23,843 nucleotides of DNA from an uncultured Clostridia bacterium (GTDB taxonomy: Bacteria > Bacillota > Clostridia > Oscillospirales > Acutalibacteraceae), in contig CAMJHI010000005.1 of assembly GCA_946405475.1 (NCBI GenBank), positions 1 to 23,843 of the forward strand, given 5' to 3'. The position numbers were made by a program, and so were the translations under genes. Positions 7,465 to 14,253 of this stretch are shown one piece after another; the stretch's first letter is position 1; every line of letters begins with the position of its first letter. A model generated the notes under the pieces. That model had not been told where the DNA came from. It did not search any database and saw only the letters and a list, made by a program, of their open reading frames with translations.

Positions 7465-8322
7465 TTAAATCGTGTCCATAAACGTTTTTTCCACTTTGTT
7501 GAAATACATCATGCCGACAATGGCGATCACCACGGCGAAAACCGCCGACCAGAGCAGCCCGACGGCGCTGAGATCGCCCTCGCCGAAGAGCACGTAACGG
7601 AACAGCTCCATGGGCTGTGTGACGGGGTTGATCAGGATCACCTTGCGCAGCAGCTCGTTTTCGATGGTCGCCATCGGGTACACCACGGGCGTGGCGTACA
7701 TCCACAGCTTCACGCCGAAGGTGACGGCGATGGTCAGGTCACGGTATTTCGTGGTGACGGAGCTGACGATGATGCCGCAGCCCAGCGCCATAGCCGCCAT
7801 GAAAACGATGATGACCGGCAGCAGCCAGATGAGTCCCCAGTGCGGGTGCACGTCGCCGCGGATCAGATAAAACAGCCAGAACGGCAGGAACATCGCCAGC
7901 TGAAGGGCAAGGTTGATGCCCATGAAAATCACGATGGAAATCGGGCGGGTCAGACGAGGAAAATAGATTTTGCCGAACACCTGCGCGTTGTCGCGGAAGG
8001 TGGTGGCCGTTTTGCTGATCGCGTCGGAAAAGAACGACCACAGGGCGTTGCCCGCCATATAGAACAGCACCTTGGGCACGCCGTTGGTGGAAATGTTGGC
8101 GATGCCGCCGAACACAACGGTGTAGATCAGCGTGGTGAGCAGCGGGTTGAGGAACAGCCAGAGCGGTCCGAGGATCGTCTGCTTGTAAATGAGCGTAAAA
8201 TCCTTTTTGACGAACAGCCAGGTCAGGTCGCGATAACGCCAGATCTCGCCGATGTTCAGATGCAGCAGTTTTTTCGGTTCAATGACCGTATGATATAGTG
8301 CCTGTGTCGTTTTTTTCTCCAT
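7465..8322 (-). CDS. wzm: ABC-2 type polysaccharide exporter permease (Wzm/TagG-like)
   Basis: A 285-residue integral membrane protein of usual family length, with an N-terminal amphipathic stretch (HLNIGEIWRYRDLTWLFVKKD) followed by YKQTILGPLWLFLNPLL, the classic entry of TagG/Wzm permeases, and about six membrane segments. Later motifs (TTKYRDLTIAVTFGVKLWMYATPVVYP and LINPVTQPMELFR) are also typical. Such permeases pair with a Wzt-type ATPase to move a lipid-linked polysaccharide or teichoic acid across the cytoplasmic membrane. The ATG at 8322 has GAGGTGA five bases upstream. The gene starts nine bases after the ATPase stop, is the last gene of the long operon and is followed by the terminator at 7410-7463. 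Confidence 0.92.
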   Translation of the reverse strand: MEKKTTQALYHTVIEPKKLLHLNIGEIWRYRDLTWLFVKKDFTLIYKQTILGPLWLFLNPLLTTLIYTVVFGGIANISTNGVPKVLFYMAGNALWSFFSDAISKTATTFRDNAQVFGKIYFPRLTRPISIVIFMGINLALQLAMFLPFWLFYLIRGDVHPHWGLIWLLPVIIVFMAAMALGCGIIVSSVTTKYRDLTIAVTFGVKLWMYATPVVYPMATIENELLRKVILINPVTQPMELFRYVLFGEGDLSAVGLLWSAVFAVVIAIVGMMYFNKVEKTFMDTI

Positions 8323-8331
8323 GCTCTCACC

Positions 8332-9702
8332 TCAGATCTCGGAAATCTGCAGCGGGTTCAGCCTGACGTTGCTGTTCCAATCCGCAAACCAGTGCGCGTG
8401 CTGCTCGGTAATACCTTCGGAATTGTATGCGACTTCAAAGGTGAACGCGCCGTCCACCGTGTCGAGCACCATCTTTTCGCCGGATTCCGTAAACGCTTCG
8501 GCAATGATATTGGCGCGATAATTGCCGGGCGCCAGATGCGCGCTGTCCATTTTAACGCTGACGCCGATGGTTTCGTTCTTCTGAATCTGAACGCTCTGCT
8601 CGGAAACCATCATGCCGACCACCGTGCTCAGGGAATTGACGACCTCGATGCGCAGGTACATTTCCGCAATGTCGGCCAGACCCCTCACCCCGATCTGGAA
8701 CCCGATCGGTTCGTTTTCAAACACCTGCCCGCTGTACTCCTGCGGAAAATCGGCCGATTCGATCACGACCTTGCGGAAGCGCGAGCGCTTGTGGCTGGAT
8801 TCGGGGTATTCGTAATGGTGCGAGAACGACCGGCTCTTGCCCATATACAGATTGATCGCCTCGTTGGCGGAGCCGTCAAAAATGACCTGCCCCTGATTGA
8901 GCACGATGCACCGGTCGCACAGGCGCTTGATCGTATCCATGTTATGCGAAACGTACAGGATCGTTTTGCCGTGCTCTTCGCCGATGCCGCGCATTTTTTC
9001 GATGCACTTTTTCTGGAACGCCATATCGCCGACAGCCAGCACCTCATCCATGATCATGATCTCGGCGTCAAGGTTGGCGGCAACGGAAAAGGCCAGCTTC
9101 ACGTACATGCCCGAGGAATAGCGCTTCACGGGGGTGTCGATGTGACGACCGATTTCCGAAAACTCGATGATCGCGTCCATCTTTTTGTCGATCTCACTCT
9201 TGGTCATGCCGAGAATGGTGCCGTTGAGATAGATGTTTTCCCGCCCGGTCAGGTCGCCCTGAAAGCCGGTGCCGACCTCGAGCATGGAAGCAATGCGGCC
9301 GTAGATTTCGATCGAGCCGTCGGTCGGCCCCGTCACGCGGGACAGCAGCTTGAGCAGCGTGGATTTGCCCGCGCCGTTCGCACCGATGAGCCCGACGGTT
9401 TCGCCGTGCTTGATTTCAAGATCGATGCCGTTGAGCGCCATAAAACGATCCTTGCCGATCATGCGGCCCACGTTTTCGAGCTTCACGTTCGGATCGTCCT
9501 TGCCACGCTTTTTGGCCCACCAGCTCTGGATATCCTTCGTCAGCGTCCCCTTGCCGAACTGACCGAGGCGGTACTCTTTGGTGACGCCGGTCATCTTGAT
9601 GGCAAAGGGGGCGTAATCCATGTAATACTGCATGGTGGAAACGGGGGCGTCGCCTTCCTGCGGCGCCGCAACAGGTACTTTAACGATTTCTTCGCGGTTT
9701 AT
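8332..9702 (-). CDS. wzt: ABC exporter ATPase with carbohydrate-binding C-domain (Wzt-like)
   Basis: Counted from ATG 9633 (433 residues): Walker A GANGAGKS (84-91), a YSSGM signature (172-176), Walker B IMIMDE (192-197) and the switch His230 in VSHNM. Residues about 285-425 form a beta-rich Wzt C-terminal domain that in other systems recognises the end or repeat unit of the exported glycan, so export may be polymer-specific. No ribosome site precedes ATG 9633. A strong AGGAGG (9716-9711) points eight bases on to an in-frame ATA (9702-9700), which would add 23 residues starting (M)NREEIVKVPV; the frame is open back to the tagF stop. The ATA aligns with an ATG in a duplicated leader at 10997-11050. 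I therefore place the start at 9702, with 9633 as the conventional alternative. Confidence 0.9.
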   Translation of the reverse strand: MNREEIVKVPVAAPQEGDAPVSTMQYYMDYAPFAIKMTGVTKEYRLGQFGKGTLTKDIQSWWAKKRGKDDPNVKLENVGRMIGKDRFMALNGIDLEIKHGETVGLIGANGAGKSTLLKLLSRVTGPTDGSIEIYGRIASMLEVGTGFQGDLTGRENIYLNGTILGMTKSEIDKKMDAIIEFSEIGRHIDTPVKRYSSGMYVKLAFSVAANLDAEIMIMDEVLAVGDMAFQKKCIEKMRGIGEEHGKTILYVSHNMDTIKRLCDRCIVLNQGQVIFDGSANEAINLYMGKSRSFSHHYEYPESSHKRSRFRKVVIESADFPQEYSGQVFENEPIGFQIGVRGLADIAEMYLRIEVVNSLSTVVGMMVSEQSVQIQKNETIGVSVKMDSAHLAPGNYRANIIAEAFTESGEKMVLDTVDGAFTFEVAYNSEGITEQHAHWFADWNSNVRLNPLQISEI

Positions 9703-9715
9703 GATAATTCCCTCC
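9661..9715 (-). repeat. Duplicated translation-start leader, copy A (at wzt)
   Basis: This 55-base stretch aligns with 10997-11050 at 46 of 55 columns, with one single-base gap. The shared part begins at GGAGGG, runs through TTATCAT and AACCGC and on to AAATCGTT and ACCTG. In this copy the start position is ATA, in the other ATG. Upstream of GGAGGG the two copies diverge. Confidence 0.7.
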
Positions 9716-9716
9716 T
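9710..9716 (-). promoter_or_regulatory. Ribosome binding site pointing to an ATA start of wzt
   Basis: AGGAGGG on the minus strand, the strongest possible type of Shine-Dalgarno site. In frame with wzt it is followed by ATT (9708), ATC (9705) and ATA (9702); ATA has the best spacing, eight bases from AGGAGG. The first ATG in frame is 77 bases away. Confidence 0.6.
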
Positions 9717-9753
9717 GTCGGTTCTGTTCTGTGTTACGGGTCTGACGAACCGA

Positions 9754-10950
9754 TCATTGACGTTCCAATCGAATGATCTCCTCATAGATCCTGCGGCAGT
9801 TGTTTTGATCGCGCAGCGTGAAGAACGCCTCCACCCGCCGCTGATATTCTTCCTTTTCCCGGAAGTCGGTTTCGATGTAGCCGATCACCAGCTCGACCAG
9901 CTCGGCTTCATCATCGGTCACTTCGCCGAAGCCCATCGTCCGGTGGTCGTAATATCCTTTGGCATAGTGATTGGCCAGAAAATCCTGCCAGTCGAACTGA
10001 TAATACAGGCAAGGCTTTTTCATGTAGGCAAAATCGAAATGCACGCTGGAAGAGTCGGTGATGAGCAGCGCGGATTCCTTCAAAAGCTGCTGCACGTCGT
10101 AATGATCGAAATCCGCGATAACGACGTTTTGGCTCGGTGAAGAAAACAGCTCAATATGCTTTTGCATTTCGTAGTGCGGGTAAAAAACGATCCCGACCTC
10201 GTGTTCTTCCGCCGCTTTGAGCAGGCGCGGATCGTTGAGAAGGCCGTTCCAGCGCCTGACGTAATCGGTGCCTGCGATGGATTGACCGCGTTTGACCATA
10301 TCGGCGAGCTTTCGCCGCCAGGTCGGCATGATGAGGATCTGCCGTTTCAGCTTGCAATCATACAGATTGTCATACCGAGCCAGCCCGGTGTATTTCACCT
10401 CGTCATGTTTATACCCGAAGGTCTCGCGGATATAGTCATATTCCTGCTTGGCGCCGCAAATGAAAAGATCTGCATGGGTGTTTTCGGCATAGAGCTGCCT
10501 GAGATCGGAATAGATGATGCCGTGCTGCAAAAACACCGTTTTGCCGTGCAGGGGGATCCGTTTGATCAGCGTGGTGTAAAAGTTCCGGTTGGGGGAAAAG
10601 CCCATGATATGCGTGCTGATCAGCACGTCGGCCGCCAGGAACATCAGATAATGCCTGATCGAGCCGTAGTCGATCACGTTGCCGAAGGGCTCCACTTTTT
10701 TTCGGTCAGCAGAGTCTTTGGCGATCACGTAATAGACCTCGCGTGATGGATCGTGCTCCCGGATATATCGGAACATATGGTAGCCGTTGTCACGCGCGTC
10801 CATGCCGCGTTCCGAAACCAGCCAGAGCTTACGCTTGCGGTAACGCAGTGAAAACGGATACAAAACGCAGAATTTCACGGCTTCCACGGAAAAATCAAAA
10901 AAGATGTTCAGCTTTTTGACGATTTCCCGAAAAACCTTTTTGACAGCTAT
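9754..10950 (-). CDS. TagF-like CDP-glycerol:poly(glycerophosphate) glycerophosphotransferase
   Basis: About 398 residues, with the Glyphos_transf marks KLWLVSERG, DNGYHMFRYI, TVFLQHGIIYSDL (QHG motif) and LLITDSSSVHFDFAYMKKP. Family members add glycerol-phosphate or another polyol-phosphate from a CDP precursor to a lipid-linked glycan at the inner face of the membrane. It is a paralogue of the enzyme at 12063-13235. The first usual start codon is GTG 10887, but it has no ribosome site and removes the N-terminal helix present in the paralogue. An in-frame ATA at 10950 has AAGGTG seven bases upstream and gives a natural N-terminus, (M)AVKKVFREIVKKLNIFF; only ATA, CTG and ATC codons are available upstream of the GTG. 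A 26-codon leader ORF stops six bases before the ATA, so reinitiation is possible. The polyol cannot be read from the sequence. Confidence 0.87.
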   Translation of the reverse strand: MAVKKVFREIVKKLNIFFDFSVEAVKFCVLYPFSLRYRKRKLWLVSERGMDARDNGYHMFRYIREHDPSREVYYVIAKDSADRKKVEPFGNVIDYGSIRHYLMFLAADVLISTHIMGFSPNRNFYTTLIKRIPLHGKTVFLQHGIIYSDLRQLYAENTHADLFICGAKQEYDYIRETFGYKHDEVKYTGLARYDNLYDCKLKRQILIMPTWRRKLADMVKRGQSIAGTDYVRRWNGLLNDPRLLKAAEEHEVGIVFYPHYEMQKHIELFSSPSQNVVIADFDHYDVQQLLKESALLITDSSSVHFDFAYMKKPCLYYQFDWQDFLANHYAKGYYDHRTMGFGEVTDDEAELVELVIGYIETDFREKEEYQRRVEAFFTLRDQNNCRRIYEEIIRLERQ

Positions 10951-10956
10951 ATCGGT

Positions 10957-11037
10957 TCACCTTCTCTCCGGCGAGCGACTGCAGCACCTCGGCCCGCTGC
11001 GCAGCAGCAGGTGCTTGAACGATTTGTTGCGGTTCAT
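10957..11037 (-). CDS. Short leader ORF upstream of the tagF-like gene, possibly a decayed gene start
   Basis: An ATG at 11037 with GGAGGG seven bases upstream opens a 26-codon frame (MNRNKSFKHLLL...) ending in TGA at 10957, six bases before the proposed tagF start. It may be translated and couple translation of tagF. It is homologous at DNA level to the start of wzt but lacks one base inside codon 4, so after MNR the wzt-like peptide (QQIVQAPAAAQRAEVLQSLA) is in another frame. It could be a regulatory leader or a remnant of a duplicated gene start. The sequence does not settle which. Confidence 0.35.
   Translation of the reverse strand: MNRNKSFKHLLLRSGPRCCSRSPERR
10958..10963 (-). promoter_or_regulatory. 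Ribosome binding site for the ATA start of the second tagF-like gene
   Basis: AAGGTG on the minus strand, seven bases before ATA 10950; it overlaps the TGA (10959-10957) of the leader ORF. It is moderate in strength. No ribosome site is present before the GTG at 10887. Confidence 0.45.
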
Positions 11038-11050
11038 GATAAGTCCCTCC
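10997..11050 (-). repeat. Duplicated translation-start leader, copy B (before the tagF-like gene)
   Basis: Partner of 9661-9715 (46 of 55 columns identical, one base missing here). The copies are in the same orientation and about 1.3 kb apart, flanking the tagF-like gene, so the arrangement is a direct repeat that could support recombination or record an earlier duplication. Confidence 0.7.
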
Positions 11051-11083
11051 AATCTGAAGGAAAGGGTCTATCACTTGCCGGCA

Positions 11084-12025
11084 TTATTTTCCCAGGATCC
11101 GTTCAAGGCAGATCCGGGCCCATCTGCGCATAATGATCAGACAGAGCTTTGTCTGGTTGTACACGCCGTATTTCCGATTGGCTTTGATGATCTGACACAG
11201 CCACCGTCTCAACCGCTTATCATACGGCTTTTTCACCTGCAGATACCGAAGATGCAGGTCCCTGATCTCCTCCGGCAAAACAAGATGCAGCTCGTCGAGC
11301 TGATCCTGAATGATCTGATAATCATATTTTATCTGCTCGGCTTTATGCTGAGAGCTGACCTGATTGCCGTGCGTGCGGTACTTGAGCAGGACCTCGGGGC
11401 AGATATCACACTTTCCGTAATGGGAGCATCGCACGAGCATCGAATAATCCTGCGCGTATTTGTACGGTTCATGATAGCGGATATGATGCTCCTGCAAAAG
11501 CCGGTTGTTCATCATCCAGCTCGGATGAACGATCAGCGGATGATTGGAAAACAACAGGTGGATACGATACACGTCGGGATCATGCGTGAATTTCACCCGC
11601 CATTCGCCTCTGGGAGAATCGCCGTTTTCATCGATAAACCGAACATAGGAACCGCACAGGATAACATCCGGATTCTGTTCCATATAGGCCACTTGCTTTT
11701 CAAACCGCTGCGGGAAGCAAACGTCGTCCGAGTCCATACGCGCGACGTATTCTCCCCGGCAGAGCTCCAGCGCCCTGTTCATGGAGGCGGCCAGGCCGAG
11801 ATTCTTTTCATTCCGGATCAATCGGATCCTGGGATCCGTATAGCTCTCAATGGCCGCACAGGAATCATCCGTGGAACAATCGTCCACAATGATGAATTCA
11901 AAATTGGAATAAGTCTGCGCCAGCACGCTGTCGATGGCTTCGCGCAAATAGTTTACCGGCGTGTTGTAATTGCCCATAATCACGGATATGAGACCTTTTT
12001 CAAGCGAACAATCGTTGTTTGCCAT
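11084..12025 (-). CDS. Family 2 glycosyltransferase
   Basis: A 313-residue GT-A fold enzyme. The nucleotide-binding start is VIMGNYNTPVNYLREAIDSV, with FEFIIVDDCSTDDS, the metal-binding DxD as RMDSDD near residue 118, and an acceptor-side region around PYKYAQDYSMLVR containing the usual ED/QD-like general base area. It transfers a sugar from a nucleotide donor to the growing lipid-linked glycan in the cytoplasm; the sugar cannot be predicted. The ATG at 12025 has GAGGAGGG upstream with a slightly long spacing. It sits between the two tagF-like genes, with 37 bases to the preceding gene. Its base composition is visibly lower in GC than the genes at either end of the operon. Confidence 0.88.
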   Translation of the reverse strand: MANNDCSLEKGLISVIMGNYNTPVNYLREAIDSVLAQTYSNFEFIIVDDCSTDDSCAAIESYTDPRIRLIRNEKNLGLAASMNRALELCRGEYVARMDSDDVCFPQRFEKQVAYMEQNPDVILCGSYVRFIDENGDSPRGEWRVKFTHDPDVYRIHLLFSNHPLIVHPSWMMNNRLLQEHHIRYHEPYKYAQDYSMLVRCSHYGKCDICPEVLLKYRTHGNQVSSQHKAEQIKYDYQIIQDQLDELHLVLPEEIRDLHLRYLQVKKPYDKRLRRWLCQIIKANRKYGVYNQTKLCLIIMRRWARICLERILGK

Positions 12026-12062
12026 GGTGTTGTTCCCTCCTCATTCGTTTGATATGGCTCGG

Positions 12063-13235
12063 TCATTCAACTGTTTTTTGAAGCATTTTACAGATCGCTT
12101 CATAAATCCTTTCACAATTGTGCTCGTCATAAAGCGGGAAGAAGCGATCGATCCGCCTGCTGTATTCCTCGCTGAGCACGACCTGCGTTTGGAGCATTTC
12201 CTTGACGTTTTCGATCAGCTCCGGCGCCGTATAGGCCACCTTGCCGAACCCGTCCCGCTCATAATCGAAATAGCCTTTCTGATAGTGCTCCGCGGCGTGC
12301 CGCTCCTTGTCAAAATGGAAAAACAGAACCGGTTTTCTCATATAGGCAAAATCGAAAAACACACTGGAAAAATCCGTGATCAGAAGGGCGGATTCTTTCA
12401 GCAGGGTTTGCACGTCATAATGCTCTTCATCGGCGATCACAAGATTATCGTCGACGGATCGAAACAGGTCACGCGCAAACTGCATCTGGTTATGCGGATA
12501 AAACACGATGTGATAGCCTTTGTCCGCCGCGGCCTGAATGAGGGAACGGTCGGAGATGACCCGGTTCCACTCCGTGATATACTCGCTGTTGGGCAGATCG
12601 TTCTCCTTGAGCAGCCAGGTCCGCCAGGTGGGCATGATCAGGATCTGTTTTTTTACGGTGAAATCATGCAGCGCGTCGTACCTTGCGAAGCCCGTGTAAA
12701 CGACCTCGTTATTCTGATAATGGAATTGCTTCTGTACGTAGTCACACTCCGGCTTCGCGCCGCAGGTGAACAGATCCACCTGCGTCTTCTCTTTGTACAG
12801 GCTTTTAATATCGGCGGAAGTCACGCCATGATGCAAAAAAACCGTTTTTTTGATCTTTTGCTTCAGCTTGGCGGCCAGTCGCCTGTAACGCCAGTTGTCA
12901 CAGGGCAATAAGCTCAGAATATGCGCCGAAACGACCGCCTCGCAGCCGAAATACATCAGCCAGTGCTTCGGGGAGCCGTAATCAAGGACGCTGCCCAGCG
13001 CTTCCACCCTGGGCCGTTGGGGCGAATCCTTTTTGATGACGTAATACACTCGCTGTTCCGGATGGTTTTGGCACATATATTTGAAAAAATGATAGCCGTT
13101 GTCCTGCGCCTGACCGGGGCGTTCCCCGACCAGCCAGATATGCTTTCCGCCATAGCACAGCTTGCCGAGCAGATAAGACGGCACCGTCAGCAGCACAGCC
13201 AAAAAGAAATCAACCAGTCTTTTGATCCGCGTCAT
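12063..13235 (-). CDS. TagF-like CDP-glycerol glycerophosphotransferase (paralogue 1)
   Basis: A 390-residue protein starting MTRIKRLVDFFLAVLL, an N-terminal hydrophobic helix that probably holds it at the membrane. Glyphos_transf motifs: HIWLVGERPGQAQDNGYHFF, TVFLHHGVTSADI, VKKQILIMPTW and LLITDFSSVFFDFAYMRKP. It resembles the enzyme at 9754-10950 throughout; one may act as primase (TagB-like) and the other as polymerase (TagF-like), or each may decorate a different position. Both are much shorter than the polymerase TagF of Bacillus subtilis and closer to the single-domain TagB length. The ATG at 13235 has AAGGAG ten bases upstream; upstream in-frame codons would run through that site and into the previous gene's stop region. 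The gap to the previous gene is 14 bases. Confidence 0.87.
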   Translation of the reverse strand: MTRIKRLVDFFLAVLLTVPSYLLGKLCYGGKHIWLVGERPGQAQDNGYHFFKYMCQNHPEQRVYYVIKKDSPQRPRVEALGSVLDYGSPKHWLMYFGCEAVVSAHILSLLPCDNWRYRRLAAKLKQKIKKTVFLHHGVTSADIKSLYKEKTQVDLFTCGAKPECDYVQKQFHYQNNEVVYTGFARYDALHDFTVKKQILIMPTWRTWLLKENDLPNSEYITEWNRVISDRSLIQAAADKGYHIVFYPHNQMQFARDLFRSVDDNLVIADEEHYDVQTLLKESALLITDFSSVFFDFAYMRKPVLFFHFDKERHAAEHYQKGYFDYERDGFGKVAYTAPELIENVKEMLQTQVVLSEEYSRRIDRFFPLYDEHNCERIYEAICKMLQKTVE

Positions 13236-13249
13236 CTCCACCCATCTCC

Positions 13250-14203
13250 TTATCGACATAACATCATAATGCACAGAATACATCCCGTTCGATACAGGTG
13301 AAGCATGATCCTGTGTTTTTCGTTCTTCAAGCCGGCCGGATCGATCCGCTCGTCATTCAGGATCTGATTGCTGCTCCACGCTTTGATGAGGGCGTGTTTT
13401 TCCGCAAAGGATTTGCCGCTGTGCATCAAACGAATGGTTTGCGTCAAAAGCTTATCCATCAGGCTGTAGGACATCGTGCGACGTATCAGGGGCGTGTCGC
13501 CGATGACCGCAAACACGCGGTCAAACATCCGCGAAAGGAACCGGTCGATCTGCGGCACAAACGCTTTTGTCAGCGAATCGCCGACGTCCAGCCGATAATA
13601 GTAGATAACCTGCGGGATCACGCGGATCCGGCCGCATGATTCCAAAAAATCGAGATTGAACAGCACATCTTCGCCGTAGGAATCGGTTTCGGAAAACCTT
13701 GCCGTGATGGCTTTCCGGCGGTAAAGCTTGCTGCAGGGACTGCTGTAAAAGGCGTTGGCAAACAGCGAGTCAAAATGCTGCGCCGTTTCCGCAGCGCTTT
13801 CATAGCTGCGTTCCTGCTCCGTCACGCGGAACACCCGTCCGTCGCTCATCTGTATGCCGCCGACAACAAGATCCGCGTCCGCGGCGCAGGCGGCCAACGT
13901 CTGCAGCGCGTCCGGCAGCAGGGTGTCGTCCGCATCCAGAAACATGACGTTTTCTCCGCAGGCATGGCTCAGGCCAAGGTTCCTTGCATGGGATACGCCG
14001 CCGTTTTCCGAATGGAATACCGCCACTCTCTCATCCGCCGCAGCCAGTTTTTCACAAAGCGATCCGCTGCCGTCCGTGGAACCGTCATCCACCAGAATCA
14101 GCTCCCAATCGCCATAGCTCTGCTGAAGGACGCTTTCCACGGCGCTCCCGATATACGCTGCCCGATTATAAACGGGCACAACGATGCTGATTGTTTCGTT
14201 CAT
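13250..14203 (-). CDS. Family 2 glycosyltransferase
   Basis: A 317-residue GT-A enzyme with SIVVPVYNRAAYIGSAVESV at the N-terminus, WELILVDDGSTDGS, the HARNLGLSHACGENVMFLD segment leading to the DxD as LDADD near residue 93, and YGEDVLFNLDFL, with the ED pair typical of the catalytic base. It resembles the EpsJ/WcaA-like transferases of exopolysaccharide clusters. The ATG at 14203 has AAGGAG six bases upstream. The final 40 residues are basic with a hydrophobic end (GCILCIMMLCR), possibly touching the membrane. Substrate unknown. Confidence 0.88.
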   Translation of the reverse strand: MNETISIVVPVYNRAAYIGSAVESVLQQSYGDWELILVDDGSTDGSGSLCEKLAAADERVAVFHSENGGVSHARNLGLSHACGENVMFLDADDTLLPDALQTLAACAADADLVVGGIQMSDGRVFRVTEQERSYESAAETAQHFDSLFANAFYSSPCSKLYRRKAITARFSETDSYGEDVLFNLDFLESCGRIRVIPQVIYYYRLDVGDSLTKAFVPQIDRFLSRMFDRVFAVIGDTPLIRRTMSYSLMDKLLTQTIRLMHSGKSFAEKHALIKAWSSNQILNDERIDPAGLKNEKHRIMLHLYRTGCILCIMMLCR

Positions 14204-14253
14204 TTCAGACTCCTTAACCGATCACACGAAAAGTATGGCAACGATCGACCGCG

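Noticed and set aside
8392..10140. 582-codon plus-strand frame opposite wzt and tagF
   Set aside because: Same reasoning: low-complexity His/Asp-rich translation crossing gene boundaries, while the minus strand encodes conserved ATPase and TagF motifs.
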